The notes under the pieces were generated by a model. That model ran no database searches. It saw nothing but the letters and a program-made list of their open reading frames with translations, and had not been told where the DNA came from. 64,000 bases of DNA from JAAYXE01 sp964391195 (lineage in GTDB: Bacteria; Chloroflexota; Anaerolineae; Anaerolineales; UBA4823): assembly GCA_964391195.1 (NCBI GenBank), contig CAYMLG010000016.1, forward strand, positions 1 through 64,000, written 5' to 3'. Shown piece by piece: positions 8,348-16,573 of the stretch; the stretch's first letter is position 1; the number at the start of each line of letters is the position of its first letter. The position numbers and the translations under genes are program-made.

Positions 8348-9739
8348 ATGGATCCAATTCTTCTCGCACGGATGCAGTTCGGCATCACCACCGTCTATCA
8401 CTTCTTCTTTGTCCCGCTCACCCTCGGATTGTCTGTGCTGGTCGCCATTATGGAGACCCTCTACGTGCGCACGAACCGGGAGGTGTACAAAGATATGGCG
8501 AAGTTCTGGGGCAAGCTCTTCATAATCAACTTCGCCATGGGGGTGGTGACGGGGATCGTCCAGGAATTCCAATTCGGGATGAACTGGTCGGAGTATTCCC
8601 GTTTTGTCGGGGATATTTTCGGCGCGCCGCTCGCCATAGAGGCGCTGCTCGCCTTTTTCCTCGAATCGACTTTCCTGGGGATCTGGATTTTCGGATGGGA
8701 TAAGCTCTCGAAAAAGATGCATGCTGCGGCCATCTGGCTGGTCGCTATCGGTTCCAACATCTCGGCCCTGTGGATCCTGATCGCCAACTCGTTTATGCAG
8801 CAGCCGGTCGGGTACATCATCGACAACGGCCGGGCCGAGATGCAAGATTTCTTCGCCCTGATCCTCAACCCGAACGTGTGGGTCATGTTCCCCCACACGG
8901 TCTCGGCCGGGTTCGCGACGGCCGCCTTCTTCGTAATGGGGATCAGCGCCTATCACCTGATCAAACGCAACAACCCTGAGCTGTTCCGGCGGTCCTTCCA
9001 AATCGCCGCCATCGTGGGGACCATCGCCGTGGTGTTGGTGATCTTGAACGGCCACAATCAGGCCCAACACATGGTCGAGACACAACCGATGAAGATGGCC
9101 GCCGCCGAAGCGCTGTGGGAGAGCGCCGATCCTGCCTCGTTTTCTCTCCTGACCATCGGCGATCTCACCCAGCGCCGGGATGTGTTCTCGATCCGCCTGC
9201 CCCGCCTGCTCAGCCTGTTGGCTTACAACCAACTCGATGGGGAAGTGAAGGGCATCTATAACCTGCAGGCGGAGTATGAGCAGATGTACGGGCCGGGTGA
9301 TTACATTCCGCCCGTCGCCATCACCTATTGGACATTCCGGATCATGGTCGGGGCCGGGATGGCCCTATTGGGGCTGGCGCTCTACGCCCTGTTCATGGTG
9401 ATGGGCGATATGTTCGAGACGCGCCCGAAGGTGCTGCGCCTGTTCACGCTGGCGATGATCCTGCCCTACCTGGCGAACACTGCCGGGTGGCTGTTGACCG
9501 AACTCGGCCGGTCGCCATGGGTGGTGTTCGGCTTGATGAAGATCGAAGATGCCGTTTCTCCGACGGTTCCGGCAGCCACTGTCGCCGTTTCATTGGTCGG
9601 CTTCACGCTGGTCTACGGCGCACTGATGGTGGCCGATCTGTACTTGCTCAATAAATACGCCAGGACCGGCTTCCCGGTGACCAGTGAGGCCCCGGTCCCC
9701 GAGAGCGGCGAGCAGTTCCCTTCCCTGGTTGGGGCTTAA
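8348..9739 (+). CDS. cydA: Cytochrome bd ubiquinol oxidase subunit I
   Basis: A 463-residue integral membrane quinol oxidase subunit with about nine membrane segments. H18 and H183 match the E. coli haem ligands H19 and H186; M333 with R331 (W-T-F-R-I-M) matches M393/R391; E98 and E106 match E99/E107; K249 and E254 in the Q-loop match K252/E257. All key residues are present. The Q-loop is the short type, without the E. coli insertion, which explains the shorter length. CydA oxidises quinol and reduces O2 to water at high affinity. AAGGAG at 8336-8341 precedes the ATG. It is the first structural gene of the rrf2-cydABDC module. Confidence 0.96.
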   Translation: MDPILLARMQFGITTVYHFFFVPLTLGLSVLVAIMETLYVRTNREVYKDMAKFWGKLFIINFAMGVVTGIVQEFQFGMNWSEYSRFVGDIFGAPLAIEALLAFFLESTFLGIWIFGWDKLSKKMHAAAIWLVAIGSNISALWILIANSFMQQPVGYIIDNGRAEMQDFFALILNPNVWVMFPHTVSAGFATAAFFVMGISAYHLIKRNNPELFRRSFQIAAIVGTIAVVLVILNGHNQAQHMVETQPMKMAAAEALWESADPASFSLLTIGDLTQRRDVFSIRLPRLLSLLAYNQLDGEVKGIYNLQAEYEQMYGPGDYIPPVAITYWTFRIMVGAGMALLGLALYALFMVMGDMFETRPKVLRLFTLAMILPYLANTAGWLLTELGRSPWVVFGLMKIEDAVSPTVPAATVAVSLVGFTLVYGALMVADLYLLNKYARTGFPVTSEAPVPESGEQFPSLVGA

Positions 9740-9754
9740 GAGGAGGAGCTTAAA

Positions 9755-10789
9755 ATGGACCTCAATACCCTTTGGTTTATTCTGATCGCAGTCCTGTACA
9801 TCGGCTTCTTTGTGCTCGAGGGTTTTGATTTCGGCGTGGGTATCCTGCTGCCGTTCCTGAGCAAGGATAAGGATGCCGAGGCCGCTGACACCAAACGCCG
9901 GGCGATCATCAACACCATCGGACCACATTGGGACGGCAATGAAGTCTGGCTGCTGACTGCCGGCGGGGCAACCTTCGCCGCTTTCCCCCACTGGTACGCC
10001 ACTCTGTTCAGCGGATTTTACCTGGCGCTGTTCCTTCTCCTTTTGGCTCTCATCGTCCGCGGTGTGGCCTTCGAGTTTCGCAGCAAAGATGAGAACCCCC
10101 GCTGGCGGGCCCTGTGGGATTGGTGCATCTTCCTCGGCAGCGCAGTCCCGGCTTTGCTGCTGGGCGTTGCTTTCGGCAATATCGTGCGCGGCGTGCCGAT
10201 CGATGCCTCGATGAACTATGTCGGCGGCTTCTTCAACCTGCTGAACCCCTACGCCCTGTTAGCGGGTGTAGCTTCCCTGCTCACATTCACCCTGCACGGG
10301 GCCATCTTCCTCACCCTCAAAACCAGCGGTGAATTGGCCGATAAAGCCCGCCAGGCCGCCTCGCGGATCTGGCCGGTTGTGCTCGTCGTTCTGGCTGTCC
10401 TGATGGTCGCAACCTATCTCGCCACGGACGTGCTCGAACGCCTGGGGGTCAGCCCGGGGATCATTCCGCTGACCGGAGTGATCGCCATCCTGCTCTCCGG
10501 CTACTTCATCCGCAGGAAGATGGATGGGTGGGCGTTCGGAATGACGGCGGTGAGCATCACTTTCGCCCTCATCACCTTCTTCAGGATCCTGTTCCCTCGG
10601 GTGATGGTTTCCAGCCTGAACCCGGATTGGAGCCTGACCATCTACAACGCTTCGTCAACGCCGTATACGCTGCAGGTGATGACGGTCGTCGCCCTGATCT
10701 TCGTCCCGATCGTGCTCGTCTATCAGGGTTGGAGCTATTGGGTGTTCCGCAAGCGGATCGAGACCAAGGCGGAAACGCTGGTCTACTAG
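9755..10789 (+). CDS. cydB: Cytochrome bd ubiquinol oxidase subunit II
   Basis: A 344-residue subunit with about eight to nine membrane helices. The start L-W-F-I-L-I and F-V-L-E-G-F-D-F-G-V-G, followed by G-P-H-W-D-G-N-E-V-W-L, are characteristic of CydB. It packs against CydA in the membrane and is required for oxidase assembly. AGGAGG lies between the cydA stop and the ATG, 15 nt apart, so the two are co-transcribed. A strong hairpin follows the stop and may reduce read-through into cydDC. Confidence 0.95.
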   Translation: MDLNTLWFILIAVLYIGFFVLEGFDFGVGILLPFLSKDKDAEAADTKRRAIINTIGPHWDGNEVWLLTAGGATFAAFPHWYATLFSGFYLALFLLLLALIVRGVAFEFRSKDENPRWRALWDWCIFLGSAVPALLLGVAFGNIVRGVPIDASMNYVGGFFNLLNPYALLAGVASLLTFTLHGAIFLTLKTSGELADKARQAASRIWPVVLVVLAVLMVATYLATDVLERLGVSPGIIPLTGVIAILLSGYFIRRKMDGWAFGMTAVSITFALITFFRILFPRVMVSSLNPDWSLTIYNASSTPYTLQVMTVVALIFVPIVLVYQGWSYWVFRKRIETKAETLVY

Positions 10790-10802
10790 ATCCGGTCCTG
10801 AA

Positions 10803-10837
10803 AACCAGGGGGATGGGCGCGGTCCATCCCCCTGGTT
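10803..10837 (+). terminator. Intercistronic hairpin between cydB and cydDC
   Basis: A perfect 14-bp stem (AACCAGGGGGATGG at 10803-10816 with 10824-10837) and a 7-nt loop. The tail CCTTCTACCCCTTATT has no clean T run, so it may be a partial terminator or an mRNA-stabilising structure rather than a full stop. Confidence 0.55.
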
Positions 10838-10862
10838 CCTTCTACCCCTTATTCGAGCGATC

Positions 10863-13800
10863 ATGAGAATGAATCCGCGGCTGTTGGAGCTGGCGAAAGA
10901 CGAACGGGTGGCGATCCTGCTCACGGTGGGCCTGGGGTTGGCAGGCGGGGCGCTCACCGTGGTTCAGGCGGCTCTGCTCACCCGGGTGATCGCGTCTGTC
11001 TTTTTACAAGGTCAAGATCTGGCCGCAGTGAGCCGCCTGCTGGCGGGCTTGCTGCTGGTGATGGCGCTGCGCGCCGGCACAGCCTGGGGGGCCGAGATCT
11101 CCGGCAATGCCAGCGCGGTGCGCATCAAAGCCTCTCTCCGCAGCCGCTTGTTCGCCCATCTGCTGGCGCTGGGCCCCGCCTGGGTTCAAAACAACCAGGA
11201 CGAGGCGGATCAACCTTCCGAAAACCATCGCACCGGGGAGTTGATCAGCGTAGCAGTGGAGGGCATTGAAGCCCTCGACGCGTATTTCAGCCAGTACCTC
11301 CCGCAGATCGCGCTGGCAGCCCTGGTGCCCCTGACCTTCTTGCTGTTTGTCTTCCCCATCGACTTCCTGTCCGGCCTGATCCTGCTGCTGACCGCTCCCC
11401 TCATCCCGGTGTTTATGATCCTGATCGGGAATCTTGCCCAGGCGCTGACCCGCCGCCAGTGGCAGACGCTGAACAGGATGAGCGCTTACTTCCTGGACGT
11501 GCTCCAGGGGCTGACCACCTTGAAGATGCTGGGGCGGAGCCGGGCGCAGGCCAGGGTGCTGGCCGAAGTCAGCGAGCGCTTCCGCGAGAAGACGATGAGC
11601 GTGCTGCGGGTCACTTTTCTCTCCGCTTTAGTGCTCGAGCTGGTCTCCACCCTGAGCACTGCGGTGGTGGCTGTAACCGTCGGGCTGCGCCTGCTGTACG
11701 GGTATATTCCTTTTGAAGAGGCGTTCTTTGTCCTGCTGCTGGCTCCTGAATTCTACCTGCCGCTGCGAATGCTGGGCACACGCTTCCACGCCGGAATGGC
11801 GGGCGTGGAGGCGGCCAGGAAGATCTTTGCGGTGCTGTCGCTCGCCCCTCAAGCTGAGCCCGCCGAGGCCCGTCCGGCGTCTGAACTGCGCGAGTTCCAA
11901 CGCCTGAGCTTCGACCGGGTGAGCTTTGCCTATCCGGATGGGCGCGAAGCCTTGCGAGAGGTGAGCTTCGAGCTGCGGCGTGGAGAGAGGGTGGCGCTGG
12001 TGGGCCCAAGCGGTGCCGGAAAGAGCACCATTGCCAGCCTGCTGCTGCGTTTCCTGGAGCCCACCGCCGGTGCGATCCTGGTTAATGGACGCCCCTTGAA
12101 CGAAATCCCGGCCAGTGAATGGCGCTCGCTGGTGGCCTGGGTGCCGCAGAAACCGTACCTGTTCACCGGCACAGTAGCCGAGAATATTGGCCTGGGCAGA
12201 CCGGGCGCCAGCCAGGCGGAGATCGAGCGGGCCGCGCGCCTGGCCAACGCCCACCAGTTCATCCAATCTCTCCCGGATGGTTATCAAACCCGCCTGGGGG
12301 AACGCGCGGCGCGCCTGAGCGGCGGGCAGGCCCAACGGATCGCCCTGGCGCGGGCTTTCTTGAAAGACGCCCCTGTGCTCCTGCTGGATGAAGCCAGCGC
12401 CAACCTGGACCCGGCCAACGAGGCCGCCGTACAGGAGTCGCTGGCCCGGCTGATGCAGGGGCGGACTGTGCTGGCCATCGCTCATCGCCTGGGGACCGCG
12501 GCGGCCAGCGACCGCATCCTGGTGCTCGAGCAAGGCAGGATTGTACAGGCGGGGCGGCACGACGAACTGCAGCGCGCCGGGCTGTATGGCAGGCTGCTGG
12601 CGGCATATCAAGAGATCGACGGTGGCCGGAGCGATGTTAAAACAGCCGCCGCCACAGCAGAGACAGGAAGCGCCTCGCGGCAGCTTCTCCGCAGCAGCGC
12701 TTCTCTTCCCAAAGAGGCTGGTGGCGGCCCAGGAGCGGAAAGAACCAGAGGGAAGAAAGCCGCGAGCGGGGGATCGACTCTTCTCCGCCTGCTTTCCCTG
12801 CTCAGGCATGACAAGTCCTGGGTTGCGCTTTCCGCCCTTTTAGGGTTTGCGACGATCGCCAGCAGTATCGGCCTGTTGACGACCTCGGCCTATATCATTT
12901 CTGCCGCGGCGCTGCGCCCTTCGATCGCCGTGCTGAACGTCCCCATCGTCGGGGTGCGCTTCTTCGGCATCGCCCGCGGGCTTTCCCGCTATCTCGAGCG
13001 CTATGTCACCCACCAGACCACATTCCGCCTGCTGGCCAGGCTGCGCGTCTGGTTCTACGAGGCTCTCGAACCGCTGGCGCCCGCCCGGCTGATGGAGCAT
13101 CACAGCGGCGACCTGCTGGCTCGCATCCTGGGCGATGTGGAAACGCTGGAGAACTTCTTTGTGCGGGTGGTAGCTCCCCCATTGAGCGCCATTTTGACCG
13201 CCGCGGCGGCCGGCGTTTTCCTCGGCCTGTATGATGCCTCATTGGCTGCAGCTCTGCTGGCCCTGCTCGCCGCGGCCGGCCTGGGGGTCCCTTTTCTGGC
13301 GCGACGTTTGAGCCTGCAGCCCGGGCAGGCGCTGGTCCGGCAGCGCGCCGCGCTCAGCGCCAGCCTGGTGGACGGGATCCAGGGCATGCCCGAACTGCTG
13401 GCGTACAATTTGGGCCCACAGCAGTTAGATCGGGTAGAGGCCGCCGGGCGCAGCCTGGCGGCTGCTCAGCGGCGCATGGCCGGGGTGAGCGGGCTGCAGT
13501 CGGGGCTGATGAGCCTGCTCACCGGCCTTGGCGCCTGGGTGGTGCTGAGGCTGGCGATTCCCCTGGTAAACGGCGGGCAGATCCAGGGAGTCCATCTGGC
13601 GGTGGTTACCCTGGCGGCGATGACGGCCTTCGAAGCGGTATCGCCCTTGCCGCTGGCAGCCCAGGTCCTGGAGAGCAGCCTTGAGGCGGCCCGCCGGCTG
13701 TTCGATGTCGTCGACGCCGAACCGGCCGTCCTGGAGGCGGAACATGCTCTGCCACTGCCAGAACGGTTCGACCTGCGCATCGAAAATTGTACTTTTTCGT

Positions 13801-14513
13801 ATCCGGGGAACGGCGGGCAGCCGGCGGTGAAGGACCTCAGCCTTTGGCTGCCGCAGGGCAAGCGCCTGGCCGTGGTGGGCCCGAGTGGGGCGGGGAAATC
13901 CACCCTGGTAAACCTGCTGCTGCGCTTCTGGGAAGCGCCTCAAGGCAGCATTTTCTTGCAGGGCAGGGACCTGAGCGAGTACAACTCGGATGAACTGCGG
14001 CAGCGGGTAGGGGTCATCACCCAGAACACCTATCTGTTCAACGCCCCGGTATCCGACAACCTGCTCCTGGCCCGCCCGGGCGCCCGGCAGGAGGAGCTCG
14101 AAGAGGCTGCCCGCCAGGCGGAAATCCACGATTTCATCTGTTCCCTCCCCCAGGGGTACGCGACCTGGATCGGCGAACAGGGGTTGCGCCTGAGCGGTGG
14201 GGAGCGCCAGCGGGTGGCGATTGCCCGGGCGCTGCTTAAGGATGCGCCTCTGCTCATCCTCGATGAAGCCACCGCCAACCTGGATGCGATCACCGAGCAG
14301 CGGGTGCTGCGCACGGTGCTGGTAAGCAGCGCCGGCCGCTCTCTGCTGCTGATCACACACCGCCTGGTCGGGCTGGAGGCGATGGACGAGATCTTAGTGA
14401 TGGATGACGGCTGTGTTGTGGAACGGGGGACGCATGCCAGGCTTTTGGCAGCCGGCGGCCTCTACCGGCGGCTGTGGGACCTGCAGAGAGAATCACTCGA
14501 CGATAGAGAGTAG
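10863..14513 (+). CDS. cydDC: Fused CydD-CydC thiol/haem ABC exporter
   Basis: A 1216-residue fusion of the two half-transporters needed to assemble cytochrome bd. The first half (about 1-590) has a membrane domain beginning V-Q-A-A-L-L-T-R-V-I (CydD type), Walker A G-P-S-G-A-G-K-S-T, signature L-S-G-G-Q-A-Q-R and Walker B L-L-L-D-E-A-S. A Gly/Ala/Arg linker (about 590-640) leads to the second half, with S-S-I-G-L-L-T-T-S-A-Y and G-V-R-F-F-G-I-A-R (CydC type), Walker A G-P-S-G-A-G-K-S-T, L-S-G-G-E-R-Q-R and L-I-L-D-E-A-T. Both ATP sites look intact. E. coli encodes these as two proteins. The 3' end overlaps the convergent phosphodiesterase gene by 21 bp. Confidence 0.94.
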   Translation: MRMNPRLLELAKDERVAILLTVGLGLAGGALTVVQAALLTRVIASVFLQGQDLAAVSRLLAGLLLVMALRAGTAWGAEISGNASAVRIKASLRSRLFAHLLALGPAWVQNNQDEADQPSENHRTGELISVAVEGIEALDAYFSQYLPQIALAALVPLTFLLFVFPIDFLSGLILLLTAPLIPVFMILIGNLAQALTRRQWQTLNRMSAYFLDVLQGLTTLKMLGRSRAQARVLAEVSERFREKTMSVLRVTFLSALVLELVSTLSTAVVAVTVGLRLLYGYIPFEEAFFVLLLAPEFYLPLRMLGTRFHAGMAGVEAARKIFAVLSLAPQAEPAEARPASELREFQRLSFDRVSFAYPDGREALREVSFELRRGERVALVGPSGAGKSTIASLLLRFLEPTAGAILVNGRPLNEIPASEWRSLVAWVPQKPYLFTGTVAENIGLGRPGASQAEIERAARLANAHQFIQSLPDGYQTRLGERAARLSGGQAQRIALARAFLKDAPVLLLDEASANLDPANEAAVQESLARLMQGRTVLAIAHRLGTAAASDRILVLEQGRIVQAGRHDELQRAGLYGRLLAAYQEIDGGRSDVKTAAATAETGSASRQLLRSSASLPKEAGGGPGAERTRGKKAASGGSTLLRLLSLLRHDKSWVALSALLGFATIASSIGLLTTSAYIISAAALRPSIAVLNVPIVGVRFFGIARGLSRYLERYVTHQTTFRLLARLRVWFYEALEPLAPARLMEHHSGDLLARILGDVETLENFFVRVVAPPLSAILTAAAAGVFLGLYDASLAAALLALLAAAGLGVPFLARRLSLQPGQALVRQRAALSASLVDGIQGMPELLAYNLGPQQLDRVEAAGRSLAAAQRRMAGVSGLQSGLMSLLTGLGAWVVLRLAIPLVNGGQIQGVHLAVVTLAAMTAFEAVSPLPLAAQVLESSLEAARRLFDVVDAEPAVLEAEHALPLPERFDLRIENCTFSYPGNGGQPAVKDLSLWLPQGKRLAVVGPSGAGKSTLVNLLLRFWEAPQGSIFLQGRDLSEYNSDELRQRVGVITQNTYLFNAPVSDNLLLARPGARQEELEEAARQAEIHDFICSLPQGYATWIGEQGLRLSGGERQRVAIARALLKDAPLLILDEATANLDAITEQRVLRTVLVSSAGRSLLLITHRLVGLEAMDEILVMDDGCVVERGTHARLLAAGGLYRRLWDLQRESLDDRE

Positions 14514-15398
14514 CCGGTCCGGGTAATCGGTGATGATCCCGTCCACGCCCCAATCGATCAGGCGCCGCATATCCGCAGCCTCGTTCACCGTCCAAACGTG
14601 AACCTGCATGTTATGGGCATGGGCATCCCGGATAAAGCGGGGGGTGATGATTTGCATCCTGCCGTAATACTCGGGGATTTGGAAGGCATCGGCCCGAGGG
14701 AGATAAGCGCCGGACAGGAGCAGGCGGCTGAGGGCATAAAACGAAAGCACTTCTCGATCGCCGGCCGCGGTTGCCGCCTGTGGCAGGGCATTCCTGAAGC
14801 GAGTAAGCTGCCCAAAGTGGAAGGAGCCGACCAACACCGAATCCAGGCGTTCGTACCGGTGGATCAGGCGGGCGAAGGGAGCTACGATCGAAGGGTAAGC
14901 CTGCTTGATGTCGATGTTGACCCGCACCCCGGGAAAAGCGGCGAATACTTCTTCCAGGGTAGGGATGGTAATCCCCAGCCCCCGGTAGGGATAGGTCTTT
15001 CCCCCATCATCCGTCCACCGGTAGCCGGCATCCAGCTTCTTTAGCTCAGAAAGCGTATAGCTCTTGATCGGCCCGGCGCCGTCTGTCAGCCGGTCGACCC
15101 GGTCATCGTGCATCACCACGATCTCGCCATCTGCGGTGGCATGGATATCGATCTCGAGCGCGTCTACCCCCATTGCGACCGCGCGCTCGAAGGCGTACAT
15201 CGTGTTTTCAGGCCACAGGCCTCCCCCGCCCCGGTGGGCCATCACCAGGGGCTTTTTGCCTTCCAGATAAGGGTGACCCGGGCGAGGCCGCGATCGAGAG
15301 CGCAAGACCAGATAGGCGCTCAGGCCGAAGCCGGCAGCGCCAAGTGCAGCCCGGCCGGTGCGCCTGGCCCATGACGAATTAGAAGATGAACTCGCCAT
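14493..15398 (-). CDS. Glycerophosphodiester phosphodiesterase
   Basis: A 301-residue GDPD-fold protein. M-A-H-R-G-G-G-G (about residue 53), P-E-N-T, A-L-E-I-D-I-H and V-M-H-D-D are the catalytic His/Glu/Asp motifs; a C-terminal V-H-V-W-T-V-N and G-V-D-G-I-I-T-D-Y-P complete the TIM barrel. The enzyme hydrolyses glycerophosphodiesters to an alcohol and glycerol-3-phosphate. A hydrophobic stretch at residues 15-32 may be a membrane anchor or uncleaved signal. Its start overlaps the upstream aminopeptidase stop by 20 nt, and its stop lies inside the 3' end of cydDC on the other strand. Confidence 0.9.
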   Translation of the reverse strand: MASSSSNSSWARRTGRAALGAAGFGLSAYLVLRSRSRPRPGHPYLEGKKPLVMAHRGGGGLWPENTMYAFERAVAMGVDALEIDIHATADGEIVVMHDDRVDRLTDGAGPIKSYTLSELKKLDAGYRWTDDGGKTYPYRGLGITIPTLEEVFAAFPGVRVNIDIKQAYPSIVAPFARLIHRYERLDSVLVGSFHFGQLTRFRNALPQAATAAGDREVLSFYALSRLLLSGAYLPRADAFQIPEYYGRMQIITPRFIRDAHAHNMQVHVWTVNEAADMRRLIDWGVDGIITDYPDRLLSIVE

Positions 15399-16488
15399 TG
15401 CGGTAGATCACTTCTCCATCGACCAGGATCTCCGAGTCCTGGCGCATGTCGCAGATCATATCCCAATGGATGACGCTTTTGTTCCGGCTGCCGGTTTCCG
15501 GGTAGCCCGCCCCCACCGCCAGATGGAAACTGCCGCCGATTTTCTCATCGAAGAGGATGTTGCGGGTGAAGCGATCGATTTCATAATTGGTGCCGATCGC
15601 GAACTCCCCAAGATAGCGGGCGCCGGGGTCGGTCTCCAGCATCTGGTGCAAGAAAGCTTCGTTGCGGGCGGCTTTCGCCTGGACCACCTTGCCATCCTGG
15701 AAGGTCAGTTCCACCCCCTCGATCACCCGCCCGTTGGTCACCGCCGGATAAGTGAATTGCACCCACCCGTCCGCCGATTCTTCCACCGGTCCGGTGTAGA
15801 TCTCGCCATCGGGCATGTTATTCTTGCCGCTGGCGTTGATGAATTTGCGCTCTTTGATCGACAGTCGCAGATCGACGTGCGGGCCGCGCAGCTCGACCCG
15901 GTCGTGCCCTTGGATGCGCTCCACAATCTGGCGCTGCTTCTGCTCCACCCCCAGCCAGTAGGCGACCGGATCGGGTGTGGCGTCATCGGCATGGCAGGCC
16001 TGGTAGAAGAAATCCTGGTATTCCTGGAAGCCCATCTCCGATTCCATGGCGTAAGCGGGGGTAGGGAACTGGCTGCTCATCCAGCGCAGGCTCGATTCCG
16101 CCCCACGGCGCATCTGCGCCTGGAGCAGTGGGGCCAGGGCTTTCTGCCGGCGCGCCTGCCGGCCGGCGTCAACCTTGCTCAAGGCGCGAGTATTCGTCTC
16201 GGCGCGGATTTTGATCAGCACATCGAATTCTTCGAACGCAGTTTTGTGGAAACGCGGCGTCCAGTCCAGGTGGTCCGCTCCGGCGTGAGCATAGAATATC
16301 TCGTCCTGGCCGGGGAAGTCGGCCAGCACATAAGGATACGCCCCCCGGTCCAGGATCAGCGCGTATAAAGCCTCAACCAGCGGCTGGGCGGCGTAGGTGG
16401 TTGTGATCGCGACCTGGTCGCCGGGCTGTACTCGGGTGGAGTAATCGACCAGGATGTGGGCAAATTTCTCGATTCTCGAATCGGTCAA
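15379..16488 (-). CDS. M29 family aminopeptidase (AmpS/AmpT type)
   Basis: A 369-residue zinc aminopeptidase of family M29. Visible landmarks are N-M-P-D-G-E-I-Y-T-G-P-V-E (two Glu near residues 225-235), E-G-V-E-L-T-F, H-L-A-V-G-A-G-Y-P and I-H-W-D-M-I-C-D-M, which carry the Glu, His and Asp metal ligands. It removes N-terminal residues from peptides in the cytoplasm. It is translationally coupled to the downstream phosphodiesterase. The start is divergent from the dehydrogenase fusion, and the ~85-bp AT-rich spacer carries a TATAAT box on each strand. Confidence 0.9.
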   Translation of the reverse strand: MTDSRIEKFAHILVDYSTRVQPGDQVAITTTYAAQPLVEALYALILDRGAYPYVLADFPGQDEIFYAHAGADHLDWTPRFHKTAFEEFDVLIKIRAETNTRALSKVDAGRQARRQKALAPLLQAQMRRGAESSLRWMSSQFPTPAYAMESEMGFQEYQDFFYQACHADDATPDPVAYWLGVEQKQRQIVERIQGHDRVELRGPHVDLRLSIKERKFINASGKNNMPDGEIYTGPVEESADGWVQFTYPAVTNGRVIEGVELTFQDGKVVQAKAARNEAFLHQMLETDPGARYLGEFAIGTNYEIDRFTRNILFDEKIGGSFHLAVGAGYPETGSRNKSVIHWDMICDMRQDSEILVDGEVIYRNGEFIF

Positions 16489-16573
16489 GGGAATCTCCTG
16501 TGAGGTAGGTGGAAAAAATTATAACATGCAGGGTTTTTACGCGCTATAATGGCGCAATAAACGTGAGAAACCC

